Shown: positions 24,136-35,998 of the stretch, piece after piece | How positions within the stretch are numbered: position 1 is the first letter of the stretch | How the letters are laid out: every line of letters begins with the position of its first letter | Source: Cephalopachus bancanus | Lineage: Eukaryota > Chordata > Mammalia > Primates > Tarsiidae | Direction: 5' to 3' | Length of the DNA: 64,000 bases | NCBI GenBank assembly: GCA_027257055.1 | Contig: JAPVLO010000182.1 | Coordinates: 6,510,001 to 6,574,000 of the forward strand | Translations under genes and position numbers: made by a program | The notes under the pieces: generated by a model | The model's database searches: none | Told to the model about the DNA's origin: nothing | The model's input: the letters and a program-made list of their open reading frames with translations, nothing else

Positions 24136-24219
24136 TTTTTCTTTTTTTTTTTTAGAAAGTAGGATTTGTTGAGAGGACAGAAAAGCTCCCACAGCAGGAG
24201 GGGACCCGAAGGGGTTGCC
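24136..24219 (-). mobile_element. Mini-retroposon made of an LTR R region, copy 1
   Basis: An 84-bp insertion flanked by a 12-bp TSD: CTACAATTTTTC at 24124-24135 and CCACAATTTTTC at 24220-24231, one mismatch. On the minus strand it starts GGCAACCCCTTCGGGTCC, passes CTGTGGGAGCTTTTCTG, has AACAAATCC where the polyadenylation signal would be, and ends ACTTTCT plus an A-rich tail. The layout matches the R region (transcript start to poly(A) site) of class I ERV LTRs that carry CAACCC..TCGGGTCCCCT. No U3, U5 or internal viral sequence. A second independent copy lies at 43402-43490. Confidence 0.8.
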
Positions 24220-24519
24220 CCACAATTTTTCAATAATAAGACTTTGAAACTGCACATTACAGTTCTGATAAGGCCCATCATGCCCCTATGCATGTTATGT
24301 ATGCAAATTCCCCCCTGCAATGTGATTAGTAAGGTGAAAATTCATGTAATTCAGACTCTATCTTCTGGAAATTGGGAATAATTGGAAGGCTTCAAGGTTT
24401 TTAGCCTTCTTCGGTGGGTCTCAGTGAAAAGTTTAAGACCCAGAGAAAGGACTCGCAAACATTTGATGTTAAGAACAACCCTAATTTCCACTCTTTCAGA
24501 CACCTCATTAGTTAACTCT

Positions 24520-24852
24520 GTTTTTGTTTTGTTTTGGGGGGTTTTGTTTGTTTGTTTGCTTGTTTCAGTCAGAGTCTCACTCTGTTGCCCAGACTGGAGT
24601 GCAGTGGCACGCTCACAGCCACGGCAGTCTCAACCTGTTGGCTCAGGTGATCCTTCCGCCTCAGCCTTTCAAGTAGCTGGAACTACAGGCACACGCTTAT
24701 TTTTACCATGTACAGCTTATTTTTTTATTCATTGTAGAGACAACGTCTTACTAAGTTGCCCAGGCTGGTCTCGAACCCCTGAGCTCAGGCAATCCTCTAG
24801 CCTCAGCCTCTCAAGGTGCTGGGATGACAGGCTTGAGCCACTGCGCCTGGCC
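24520..24852 (-). mobile_element. Alu, full-length
   Basis: TSD AGTTAACTCT, perfect (24510-24519 and 24853-24862). Long T/G-rich tail. Confidence 0.95.
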
Positions 24853-24961
24853 AGTTAACTCTTTTATGAAGATATACAATAAATTCTAACTTTAACTAGT
24901 GTGAGTTGATTTGGGGTACTTAGAGTAAAAGAACCTTAACAAATACAGTTCTTATATTTTA

Positions 24962-25260
24962 ATTTTGTTGCTATTACAGACACGGTCACCCAGGCTGCAG
25001 TGCAGTGGTGCAATCATAGCTCACTGCAGCCTCAAACTCCTGGGCTCAAATGCTCCTCCCATTTCAGCCTCCTGAATAGCTGGGACTACAGGCACTTGCT
25101 AACATGCCTGACTGATTTTTGTGATTTTTGTTTCTGTTTTTTTAGAGACAAGATCTTGCTATGTAGATTAGGCTGGTCTCGAACTCCCAGGCCCAAGCAA
25201 TCCTCCTGCCTCAGCCTCCCAAAGTACTGGGATTATAGGCATGAGCCTCTGCACCTGGCC
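24962..25260 (-). mobile_element. Alu, full-length, old
   Basis: TSD CAGTTCTTATATTTTA versus CAGTTCTTATACTTTA (24946-24961 and 25261-25276). The A tail has decayed. Confidence 0.93.
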
Positions 25261-25557
25261 CAGTTCTTATACTTTAGATAAGGACAAACATATTAATGTA
25301 GTCAATCTTTCTCCTCCCTCTGCTTTCTAAGGAAAACTCTTTTACTCTTTATTTTTTGGATTAGGGCATGGGTGGAACAGAGAGGGTAAAAGCCAATCAG
25401 ATTAATGTCACATGACACATGGCACCAGGGATAAAAAGTGACTCTGAAGGCAAGAGGAGAGGGCTGAATTAGAGAGGGGTGAAGAAAGAGCCAGTGGATC
25501 GGAAGACTCCGGAAAGAGTGAGGACAGCCGCCATAATGAGTGCAGCAACAGAGGATT

Positions 25558-25705
25558 TTTTAAATCTTTTTAAATTTTTTGTAGAGATGGGGTCTTGCTA
25601 TCTTACCCAGGTTGGTCTCGAACTCCTGGGCTCAAACAATCCTCCTAGCTCGGCCTTCCAAAGTGCTGGGATTACAGGTGTGAACCATCATGACTGGCCA
25701 ACGAT
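25558..25705 (-). mobile_element. Free left Alu monomer (FLAM-like)
   Basis: Antisense left monomer only, with a perfect 10-bp TSD ACAGAGGATT (25548-25557 and 25706-25715). The TSD directly at the monomer end argues for a monomeric source RNA. Confidence 0.88.
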
Positions 25706-25785
25706 ACAGAGGATTCTGAGGATGTTTTACAGTGTGCATAGACCACCAAAAAGTGGCCAGCAGTACTCAGGTTTGAACCCAACCC

Positions 25786-26591
25786 TGTTGGGAGCCGGCC
25801 ATGGAGGCCCACTGAGCGTTAGGGATCAGGGAGGGCCGTTGATCCCGAGACCACTAGGATGTGTTCGGGAGCTATTGACCTCATTACCTCTCTCTTTTCT
25901 TGGCACTACAGCCTCCTGTTAGCTCAAGCATAAAAACTCTGAGACCGGGACGAACAAAAACTCACATTAGAAACTCATTGTTCCCATTTCCCTTTGACTG
26001 TGGTTTTGGCTTCCGTACAGGTCCTGGTTCAAGCCAGGACCACATCAAAGAGCCCTAGTGCTAAGAGCCCAGCATGACCTTTGGACTGGGCCACATTATG
26101 CAAAACTGGTTTTAGTCATTTTGTTTAAGTTCCATTGTGTTAGGATAAAGTATGGGAGTAGATTGTCAATCATTAGGAAAGTTAGTCATAGGTAAAGTGG
26201 GTAGAATAAAATAAATATAGAGATTACCATTGATAAAACGGTATAATATTTTTAGAAATTGTATTAATACTTCTGAGGGACATTAGCCAAGCATAAGGAA
26301 GAGAAAGACAATTTTGGGTTTGTTCTTCCTCATGCTTGAAAAAACATCCGGTGGGTGGGGGACGCCCCCATGCACCTGGCTTTCTGTTCACATAGAAGAC
26401 ATGTGAATCTGACTGTGCAAAAATTAGGGGATAAAAACTCTCTGTATTTCTCAATAAAGGTCTTCTGTCACTTGAACAGCAGTCCAGTCCTCTTTCTTTC
26501 TCCCCCCTCTTCCTCATCTTCTTTTTTTTTCGGTCGCCAAGTCTGTCTCACCTCCAGGAACCCCCGACCCTGCAGGAGCAGGACTCCAGCA
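25786..26591 (+). mobile_element. Solo LTR, class II (betaretrovirus-like) ERV
   Basis: An 806-bp unit bounded by TGTTGGGAGCC... and ...GGACTCCAGCA. The 6-bp flanks CAACCC (25780-25785) and CGACCC (26592-26597) match at 5 of 6 bases; 6-bp duplications are typical of class II elements. A TATA-like GGATAAAAACTC lies near 26429, AATAAA at 26453-26458, and a U5 with TTTTTTTTTCGGTCGCC and CCACCTCCAGGAACCCC-like sequence follows. No internal gag/pol/env, so it is a recombinational solo LTR. Confidence 0.82.
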
Positions 26592-27276
26592 CGACCCATC
26601 TTCTTCAGTGTACACATGTATTTCCTAAAATGGGTACAATGATTAGAATCCGATCACTGGTTTACTATTCACTCAATTACAACCATATTTTAGTCCTGCT
26701 TCCCTGAGATTCCTCCCAATACACCTTGAGTGGAGTTTTGGGTGTTCCCAAATTCTTAAATGCCACTTACAGACAATCTTTTAGTTTATTTCCACAGACG
26801 CATAATCACATTTATTGAAAGTGGTTTTTATTAGTTTATCTCGGAGGCAAACATAATTCCAAGTTCTTAGAGGGTTATCTGACTCCCAGTAAGCTGACGC
26901 TAGCTCCTTTTCTCTGACTTATAGACCTAACTCACAGACTCTAAGGCTGATGCTCTTTCTACTACATATGTGACCTCCCTAAATTTCTACTGATTGCCTG
27001 ATTGTCAGTTTTATCCATCCACTCAAGTAGACAGTACCATAGGCCAACTTATTACTTCCACTGTTCTTGTCATGGTGGTAAATCAAAATCAACTGGAGAG
27101 CTTTTATAAATCATAGATTCTTAGGCCCTCAAACCTACCAAAGATTAATTTCCCTGGGAGAGGCTCTGTCGCTTGGAAAAAGAATAACAAAAGACTTCAC
27201 TGGTGAAACTGACAGGTACGACTCATTTTAAAACACTGCAGAAGTGTGTATATTCTTTAAGAATAATTCAGTGTTG
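26592..27276. other. Unassigned interval
   Basis: Unique-looking sequence between the LTR and the next Alu; nothing supported. Confidence 0.35.
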
Positions 27277-27570
27277 CCCGGCGCGGTGGCTCACACCTAT
27301 TATCTCAGCACTTTGGGAGGTAGAGGAAAGAGTCCAGGGGTTCGAGATCAGCCTGGGTAATTGGCGAGACCTCATCTCTATAATAAATCAAAAAATTAGC
27401 CAGGTGTTGTGGCATGTGCCTGTAGTTTTAGCTACTTGGGGGGCTGAGACAGAAGGATCACCTGAGCCCAGTGGGCTGAGGCTGCAGTGGCTCAGTGCCA
27501 CTGCATTCCAGCCTGGGTGACAGAGTGGGACTCCAACTTAAAAACAAGAAAAAGGAGAAGAAGAAGAATT
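27277..27570 (+). mobile_element. Alu, full-length
   Basis: Dimer with an AAG-rich tail (27541-27570) and a probable degenerate TSD around GAATAATTCAG / GAAGAATTAAA. Confidence 0.92.
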
Positions 27571-28299
27571 AAATATCTATGATGGCCTATATCCTACCTA
27601 AAATCCTGGAGCATTAGGTACGTTAAAACATGAGTTAAGTAAATTCTTGCTTGCTTGACTAAACAGCCTGCAAGTTAATAAACATTCCTTTGTCTTAGTA
27701 AATATTTGTTTATGATATTACCTAGAGATGTAGAGGCCCTTGTGAAAGTGACATCCGTGCAGAATGATCATATTAACAAATATGCATAATGGCATCGTAA
27801 GGCATATAAAGAAGGCACAAGTCAGTGTTCTTAGTTACAGACAACAGAATCCACTTTAATTAGATTAAACAGAAAAAGAAGTTATTAAAGAAGATTAGAC
27901 GAGGAAAAGAATTTCTAGAAGATACAGAGAGTGGGCTCAGAGACTACACATTTCAGACCAGTGCCTCAAACACTCCACAGGTGTTCCTAGAAGGATATCC
28001 CTGTCTGTCACTTGTCACATTCACAGCGGCTCTCACTGACCATCTGAAGGCCTGGATGCAAGAAGCTCTGTCGCTGCCGTCCCTGAAACGCTGGAGCCAC
28101 CACCACCACGTTCATCAGCAGGTCAGTTCTGCCTTCTCCTGCTGTTCATGTCTGCACTAAAGCCTCACGTGGGTCCGGCTGTGATCAGATTCGCATGTCT
28201 ATGTCTAGTCTGCAAGGGCTGACTCCTCCTTCTCTGGATAACGCTGACTAATACACAGTTCAAACTGACTAAGGCAGAATGCACATGGGGGACAGCCCA
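27571..28299. other. Unassigned interval, partly old repeat
   Basis: From about 27820 to 28270 the sequence (CAGACAACAGAATCCACTTT, AATTAGATTAAACAG, GGATAACGCTGACTAATAC) looks like an old mammalian interspersed repeat, family not assigned. A CCACCACCACCA run lies near 28099. Confidence 0.4.
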
Positions 28300-28530
28300 C
28301 TGCAGGAGGCTAGAGTTCAAGACCAGCTTGGGCAACATAGCGAGACCCGGTCTCTACAAAAAATTTTAGAAACGAGCTGAGCACGATAATGCACATCTAT
28401 AGTCTCAGCTACTCGGGAGGCTGAGGCGGAAGGATCGCCTGAACCCAGGAGGTTGAGGCTTAGGTGGCAGTGATCATGCCACTGCGCTCCAGCCTGGTCG
28501 ACAGAGTGAGACTCAAAAAAAAAGAAAAAA
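28300..28530 (+). mobile_element. Alu, 5'-truncated
   Basis: Starts at GCAGGAGGCTAGAGTTCAAG and keeps the rest of the left monomer and the full right monomer. Confidence 0.88.
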
Positions 28531-28859
28531 GTGTCAAGGTCATGAAAATCAAGGACTGATTGAGAGGACTCTTCCAGATTAAAAGTCTAAAGAGACATGA
28601 CAAATACCACAATGTGTGATCCGAAATTGAATCCTTTTGCTATAATCAACATTAGTGGAACAATCAGTGAAACTTGAACAGGGCCTGAGAATGGATGGTA
28701 GCATGGAAAAGAGCCAGGGAATCAGAATCAGACAACTGTGCCCTCTACCCCCGTGCCATCAGTTTGCTCTTACTCTCCCCAACAGAGAACACAGAGCCCA
28801 GTGTTCGCCTCCCCCACCTCCTGCGTGACACCCACACAACATACCTTCCTTCATGGCGG

Positions 28860-29453
<594 letters not shown>

Positions 29454-30011
29454 CTTCATTGCCATCGTGACTCAATGACATCAGTGTTCGCCCACCTGCC
29501 CAAGGTCAGCCACTTCCACCCTGGATCCCACATCTCCTACCTCTGCCTCCTCAAGAACGCGGCCCCACCCATCATTCTCAACACCTTATCCTCACCCCTC
29601 TCTTCCTGTTGGCCCTTTGCCTCCAACAACTGACCATGTGCCAGTGTCTACTCACATGAAAGTATTTTTCCCAAGCCGACTCTCCGTCTCCACCATTACT
29701 GTCTCGGACCTCCACCACGTTCCTCCAGTTCACTGTTCCCTCTGGGAATCTAAGTTTTAGGTAACGGAATTCATTCTAGGAGTTAAGTAGAAACAAATGT
29801 TGCTATCAGATGTGAACAGGTGACTCACGGTATCTCTGGCAGGACCAGGAATTTGAACTCCAAAGGTGAGTGGAAACAGCTCCTGTGTTCCTTTCTCACC
29901 ATTCCTCTTTGCTTCACAGCTAAACGTTTGCCAAGTAAGTCACCACCGACTGCCTCTCTTTCCCTTCATACTCTTTCCCTACACTCTCCTGAAACTGTCC
30001 TTGCCAAACTC
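29454..30011. other. Unassigned interval
   Basis: C-rich sequence from 29460 to 29760 (CACTTCCACCCTGGATCCC, CACCACGTTCCTCCAG) resembles old repeat-derived DNA but I could not assign a family. No gene. Confidence 0.35.
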
Positions 30012-30284
30012 ACTTTTTTTTTTTGAGTCAGGGTCCTACTCTGTCACCCAGACTGGAGCGCAGTGGTACCGCAGCCTCGACCTCCTGGGCTCAGGCGATC
30101 CTTCTGTCTCAGTCTCCGAGGTAGCTGGGACTACAGGCACATACCACCATGCCCGGCTGAATTTTCTGATTTTTTTTTTTGTAGACACAAGGTCTTGCTC
30201 TGTTGCCCAAGCTGGGCTCAAGCAATCCTCCCACCTCAGCCTCTGAAAGTGCTGGGAATACAGGCGTGAGCCACCACGCCCAGT
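30012..30284 (-). mobile_element. Alu, full-length with small deletion
   Basis: Antisense dimer; the second monomer lacks about 18 bp before CAAGCAATCC (CCAAGCTGGGCTCAAGC). Confidence 0.92.
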
Positions 30285-30520
30285 CCTTCTCACTCCTAAG
30301 ACATCCCTTCCTCCCCGTTGCCACTGCTACTCTTTGTTATGCTTATGCACTCATAATTTCTCATCTGGGGAACTGTAAGCCTCGAACTGATGCTCCTGCT
30401 TCATTTTTTCATTCATTGAACAGAGCGACTGCTACACGACAGGCATAGTGCCTCCCTCCCTTGCGGGGGAGAGAAAGACAATAAACGAATAAAGAAATAA
30501 ATATAAAATTATAGCTTGTG

Positions 30521-30812
30521 AGGCCGGGTGTGGTGGCTCATATTGTAATCCCAGCACTTTGGGAGGCAGAAGCGAAAGGACTGCCCTGAGCCCAGGGGCT
30601 TGAGACCAGCCTGGGCAACTTGGCAAGATCTCATCTTTACAAAAAAAAGAATAGCCATGTATGTTGACAAGCACCTGTAGTACTAGCTACTTGGGAAACT
30701 GAGATGGAAGGGTCGCCTGAGCCCAACAGGTCGAAGCTGTGGTGGCCATGGGCATGCCACTATCCTCCAGCCTGGGTGACAGAGTGAGACTCCAACCCAG
30801 AAAACAAAAAGA
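30521..30812 (+). mobile_element. Alu, full-length
   Basis: Flanked by ATAGCTTGTG and ACAGCTTGTG (about 30511 and 30812), a 9-of-10 TSD. Confidence 0.93.
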
Positions 30813-30899
30813 CAGCTTGTGCTAGGGGCTACGAAGGACACACAGAAGAGAGACAGACACATGAGAGAAAATAATGGGGGAAGGCACCTAGCTTGGGGA

Positions 30900-31205
30900 G
30901 TCAACAAAGTTGTTCTGTGAAGTTGTCCCTTCGGCTGAAGCCTGGAACATGAGGATGAGGCATCACGTGAAGGAGATGGGAGCAGAGATGAGTGTCCAGG
31001 TAGAGGGGATAGCCTGTGCTAAAGCCTCTGGTGTGTGCAAGAGCAACTGAACAGAAGTAAGATGCCTAACACTCAGAGAAGGGGAGGAAGAAAAAACTAG
31101 AAAGGCTGGGGAGGCAGACAGGACCCGAATGAGCAGAAGGACATCAGCACAATAAGGAAGCTGGGTCCTGGGCTTTATTCAAAGTAAAATGAAAGGTCAC
31201 CGAGG
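30900..31205 (-). mobile_element. L2 LINE fragment
   Basis: Reads as antisense L2: GGTAGAGGGGATAGCCTGTG, GCTAAAGCCTCTGG, CTGGGCTTTATTCAAAGT, AATGAAAGGTCACCGAGGG. Confidence 0.75.
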
Positions 31206-31210
31206 GATGG

Positions 31211-31506
31211 TTTTGCTGGGTGCATAGCTCACGCCTGTAATCCCGATACTTTGGGAGGCCGAGGCAGTAGGATTGCTTGAACCCAGGAGTTCAAGACCAG
31301 CCTGGGAAACAGAGTGAGACTGTATCTCTACAAAAAAATCAAATAAATTATCCACAGTGGTGGCACACACCTGTAGTCCCAGCTACTCAGAAGGCGGAGG
31401 CGGAAGGGTTGCCTGAGCCCAGGAATTTGAGGCTGTGGTAAGCTGTGATTGCACTACTGCACACCAAGCTGGGCAATCGAGTGAGACCCTGACCTACCAA
31501 AAAAAT
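31211..31506 (+). mobile_element. Alu, full-length, old
   Basis: AluJ-like dimer ending in a short A run. No clear TSD; it sits at the junction of L2 and old L1 sequence. Confidence 0.9.
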
Positions 31507-32070
31507 AGCTTTATTGTGGAATAAATGACATGCAATGAACTACACATACTTAAACTGTACAATTCCATAGGTTTGATCATCTGCATATACCCAAGAAGCT
31601 ATCACAACCGGAGCGTGAACACACCTCACATCCACAAGTTTTCTCATGCCCCTATGTAATTTCTCCCTTCCCTCCCTCCTCAGCCACTTCTCTCCACAGC
31701 TCTGATCTGCTTTATGTTACCATTGATTAGTTTGCTTCCACTAAAACTTTATGTAAGTAGAATCCTGCAGTATGTATTTCTTTGCTGTGTGGTTTCGTCC
31801 ACTCAGAATAATTATGTTGAGGTTTCTTTGTGCTGTAAGGATTGATATTTCATGCCTTTTTATTGCTGAGTTGTATTCCATGGTATGGAGATCTCATATT
31901 TGCTTACCCATTCACTTGTTGATGAACATTTGGGTTGTTTTCAGTTTTGGTTCTTGTAAGTTACTGCTATGAACATTGAGGCACATGACCTTGTATAGAC
32001 ATGTTCCTTCTCTTCTCTTAGAGAAATCCCTGGGAGTGGAATGGCTGAATCATATGGAATGTGTACGTAG

Positions 32071-32373
32071 TTTTGGGGGTTTTTTTTGTTTGTTTTTTTT
32101 TTTGAGTCAGAGTCTCACTCTGTTGCCCAGGCTAGAGTGCAGAGGCAAGCTCGCAGCCTCGACCTGCTGGGCTTAGGTGAACCTTCCGCCTCGGCCTTCC
32201 AAGTAGCTGGAACTATAGGTATGCACTACCATGCCTGGCTTATTTTTTTATTTATTGTAGAGATGAGGTCTCACCGAGTTGCCCAGACTGGTCTCGAACC
32301 CGCGGGCTCAGTCAATCCTCTTGCCTCGGCCTCCCAAAGTGCTGGGATTACAGGCTTGAGCCACCGCACCTGG
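32071..32373 (-). mobile_element. Alu inside old L1
   Basis: Antisense dimer with TTTG/T tail. TACGT occurs on both sides where L1 is interrupted. Confidence 0.93.
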
Positions 32374-32519
32374 CATACGTTTAACTTTTTAAGAAACTGC
32401 CAAACTTGTCTTCCAGTGTGTTACGCACTTCATGTCCACATCAGCAGCAGATGAATACCAGTTCCTCCACATTCTCACCAACACTTAGTGTGGGAATCAT
32501 TCTAATTGTAGCTATTCTT

Positions 32520-32807
32520 TTTTTTTTTTTTCTTGAGTTGGAGTCTCACTCTCGCCCAGACTGGAGTGCAGTGGCAGCTCCCGACCACTGCAGCCTCAAC
32601 CTGCTGGGCTCTGGCGACCCTTCCGCCTCAGCCTTCTGAGTAGCCGGAATTACAGACGTGCGCTACCACGCCCGGCTAATTTTTTGATTTTATTGTAGAT
32701 ATGAGGTCTCGCCTGCCCAGAGGGGTCTTGAACCCGCGGGCCCAGGCAATCCACTCACCTCAGCCTTCCAAAGGTGCGGGATTACAGACTGAGCCACCGA
32801 GCCCGGC
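32520..32807 (-). mobile_element. Young Alu, 5-bp-deleted subtype
   Basis: Perfect 16-bp TSD AATTGTAGCTATTCTT (32504-32519 and 32808-32823). Reads TCTCGCCTGCCCAGAGGGG at the diagnostic site. It inserted exactly into the TSD of the older monomer at 32824. Confidence 0.96.
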
Positions 32808-32823
32808 AATTGTAGCTATTCTT

Positions 32824-32960
32824 GACCAGGTGCTATGGCTCACACCTGTAATCCCAGCACTTTGGGAGGCAGAAGCGGGAGGTTATGTTGAGTCCAGGAG
32901 TTCAAGACTAGCCTGGGCAACATAGTAAGAGCTCATCTCTAACATATAAATATATATTTT
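32824..32960 (+). mobile_element. Free left Alu monomer sharing a target with an Alu
   Basis: Sense left monomer with an AT-rich tail. Its flanks are AATTGTAGCTATTCTT (32808-32823) and AATTGTAGTAATTCTA (32961-32976), so the L1 target is present three times in this stretch. Confidence 0.88.
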
Positions 32961-33025
32961 AATTGTAGTAATTCTAATGGATAGGTAATAGCATCTCATT
33001 GTGATTTTAGTTTAAATGTTTCTCT

Positions 33026-33769
33026 TTTTTTTAGATTGGAAAATATAGTTTATTTAGAAATTAGACAGGGAGAAGAGATTCACCTCCCTGAAGTAGGGGA
33101 ACGGGCCAAAGCTAGGAAAATATGGCGGCCATAGCTCAAAGAGCCATGTAGCCAGACCAGAATTTAGTAAAGCAATGACCGATTTGAATATTTCTAATGA
33201 TCATGCATGTTTAGTTTTTAATTCGTGAACAAGACACTTATTGAGGACTTCCTTAACTTCTCCCAATGTTTTATAGTTTTCAGCATACAGGTCTATATTA
33301 GTCAAGGCTCTTCAGAAAAACAGAACCAGGAGGACATGTATAGATATGCAAGAGGAGATTTATTATGGGAACTGGTTCATAGTTTTGGAGGTCAAGATAT
33401 GCTGTCTGCAAGCTGACAAAACAGGAAAACTGATGGTGTGATTCAGTCCTAGTGCAAAGGTCTGAGGATCAGGACACAAGGCACAGATGTCCAAGGGCTG
33501 GAGCAGATGGATGTCCCAGCTAGAGAAGAGAGAAAACTCACCCTCCCACCTTTTTCTTCTACGTGGGCCCCCAGTAGATTGGATGATAGCTCAACAGATT
33601 AGATGATGCCTGCCCACACTGGTACACACGATCAATCATCTTTACCCAGTCTATTGATTCAAATGCTTATCTCTCTAGGAAATATCCTCACAGACACAAC
33701 CAGAAATAGTGTTCTACCAGCTATCTGAATGTCGCCTAGCCTAGACAAGTTGACACACAAAATTAATCG
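33026..33769. mobile_element. Old interspersed repeat, family not assigned
   Basis: From about 33295 to 33770 the order GCTCTTCAGAAAAACAGAACC, GAGATTTATTATGGGAACTGG, AGATTGGATGATAGC, AATATCCTCACAGACACAACC, AGTTGACACACAAAATTAA is that of a very common old mammalian repeat. I recognise the pattern but not its name with certainty. 33026-33295 is unassigned. Confidence 0.6.
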
Positions 33770-34396
33770 TCAAGATCTTTCACATTTATTTTCAGATTTC
33801 TCCCTAAATATTTCATGCTTTTGATACTATTATAAATGGTGTTGTTTTTATAAATTTCATTTCCCAATTGTTTGTTGTTATTATATATAACTGGCCAGGT
33901 GCAGTGGCTTACACCTGTAATCCCAGCTCTTTGGGAGGCCGAGGCGAGAGGATTGCTTGAGCCCAGGTGGTCAGACCATCTCTGGGCAACATAGTGAGAC
34001 CCTGTCTTTACAAAAAATTTAAAAATTAGCCAGGCATAGTGGCATGCATCTATTGTCCCAGCTACTTAGGAGGCTAAGGTGGGAGAATTGTTTGAGCCCA
34101 GGTCATGAGCATGTCACTGCACTCCAGCCTGAGCAACAGTGTGAGACCTCTACTCAAAAAATATACATATAATGGATTTTTATATATTTGCATCCTACAA
34201 ATTTGCTTAACTCATAGTTCTAATAGCTTTTTTGGTAGAGTCCTTTAGATTTTCTACACAGACATCATGTTATCTGAGAATAAAGGCATTTTTACTTCTT
34301 CCTTTCCAGTCTGTACACCTTTTATTTCTGTTTTTTGCCTGATTATGCTGGCCAGAACTTCCAGAACAATGTTGAAGTGGTGAGAGTGGATGGTAG
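33770..34396 (-). mobile_element. Old L1 ORF2 fragment, split by an Alu
   Basis: Antisense old L1: TTTGATACTATTATAAATGG before the Alu and GCATCCTACAAATTTGCTTA, GTTATCTGAGAATAAAGGC, CTGGCCAGAACTTCCAGAAC after it. Confidence 0.85.
33892..34164 (+). mobile_element. Alu inside old L1
   Basis: Sense Alu with short deletions in the right monomer (CCCAGGTCATGAGCATGTC). Confidence 0.92.
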
Positions 34397-34771
34397 GTGT
34401 AATATTCTATAAATGTAATGTGGTCAAGTTCAGAATTATGTGAGAGACTCAAACAATAGGAAAGCAAAGCAGCATCTGTATGACTGATAAGACACTGGAT
34501 TGGAGGCTGTGGTTTACTTGTGACAACAATGAGCCTCCTAATACTTTATTCCAGGATTATTCAGCATTACCATCTCCTCTCTCCCAGGAACAGGCAGCAG
34601 GTCTCCTCTGAAGGGCCATTCCTATGATCCTCTGGGTAGAGAAGCAGAGCACAGCATGTACCTCCGTAGCAGTCACAGGCGAAGGTGTCCATGCAATTAT
34701 GCAATCCCTTCCCCATGAGTGCGGGTGGAGCCTGTCATTTGGATATGGCAAAGATGATGAATGTTCTTCTC
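34397..34771. other. Unassigned interval
   Basis: Nothing with gene, RNA or repeat signature that I can support. Confidence 0.3.
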
Positions 34772-35053
34772 TCTTTTTTTTTTTTTCAGAGTCTCACTCT
34801 GTCGCCCAGGCTGGAGTACTGTGACATGCTCATGGCCACCACAGTCCCGATTTGTTGGGCTCAGTTGATCCTTCTGCCTCAGCCTAAAGGCATGCGCCAC
34901 CATACCCAGTTAATTTTTTTCTTATGATTTATTGTAGAGATGAGGTCTCACCAAGTTGCCCAGACTGGTCTTGAACCCATGGGCTCTGGCAATCCTCTCG
35001 CCTCAGCCTCCCAAAGCGCTGGGATTATAGGTGTGAGCCACTGTACCGAACTG
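34772..35053 (-). mobile_element. Alu with internal deletion
   Basis: Antisense; the segment between CAGCCTAAAGG and CATGCGCCACC lacks the usual CAAGTAGCTGGAACTACAG. Confidence 0.92.
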
Positions 35054-35129
35054 GATGTCCAAGTTATATTACATGGCAAAGGTGAGGGTGTGACATTTCT
35101 ATGGGTGCATTACCTTGTATAAAGCTGTA

Positions 35130-35208
35130 GACTAGGCACAGTGGCTCACACCTGCAATCCCAGAACTCTAGGAGGCCGACAAAATGACACTGACTCAAAA
35201 AAAAAAGG
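35130..35208 (+). mobile_element. Severely deleted Alu (about 80 bp)
   Basis: First about 50 bp of the left monomer (AGGCACAGTGGCTCACACC) joined directly to the very end of the right monomer (GACACTGACTCAAAAA). Confidence 0.8.
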
Positions 35209-35555
35209 ACTGAACTGTCATAACAGACTGGATCAAGAGATTCCTCCTGCTGGCTTGATAAAGTAAGTAAGCTTGTTGAAGATGCCCACATGGCAAAGCC
35301 CTGCAGGAGGGCCTGAGGGTGGCCCCCAGGCAATAGCCAGCAAAGCCAGTTACACAAGCTCAAGCAAATGAATTCTGCCAACAAACCGAATGAACTTGGA
35401 AGCAGATTCTTCCTTGGTCAAGCTTCCAGATGAAAATGCAGCCTGGCGATTAAAAACTTGATGATAGCTTTAGAAGACCCTGCTCAGAGGATTCAGATAA
35501 ACCATGTGAGGACTCTTGACTCACAGAAACTGTGAGATAATACTTGTGATTGGGA
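35209..35555. other. Unassigned interval
   Basis: No gene. Sequence such as GGATCAAGAGATTCCTCCTG and ACTCTTGACTCACAGAAACTG suggests an old repeat, family not assigned. Confidence 0.3.
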
Positions 35556-35877
<322 letters not shown>

Positions 35878-35879
35878 TA

Positions 35880-35998
35880 AAAACTGCCAACTGGGAGCGG
35901 AGGGACACACCTCATCAACAAGGGTACCTGCATAATGACATTTGTATACCTAACCCTGAATTGTACCCCACGCCTTTAAAATAAAAAAATTAAAAGAG
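35880..35998 (+). mobile_element. L1 3' UTR end
   Basis: Only the last about 115 bp: GGGTACCTGCATAATGACA, CCTAACCCTGAATTGTACC, then ACGCCTTTAAAATAAAAAAA. Same 3' tail type as the other young L1s of the window. Confidence 0.85.

Larger units (their letters stand above)
31507..33025 (-). mobile_element. Old L1 (L1M-type) 3' region, split by three Alu-type insertions
   Basis: Antisense L1 ORF2 end and 3' part: TTATTGTGGAATAAATGACA, CTCATGCCCCTATGTAATTT, TTTTTATTGCTGAGTTGTAT, GGGAGTGGAATGGCTGAATC, AAGAAACTGCCAAACTTG, CTCATTGTGATTTTAG. Its three pieces join in consensus order when the Alus at 32071, 32520 and the monomer at 32824 are removed. Confidence 0.9.

Noticed and set aside
24382..24858. 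158-codon frame
   Set aside because: Mostly antisense Alu translation ([15 protein letters not shown]), a well-known artefact.
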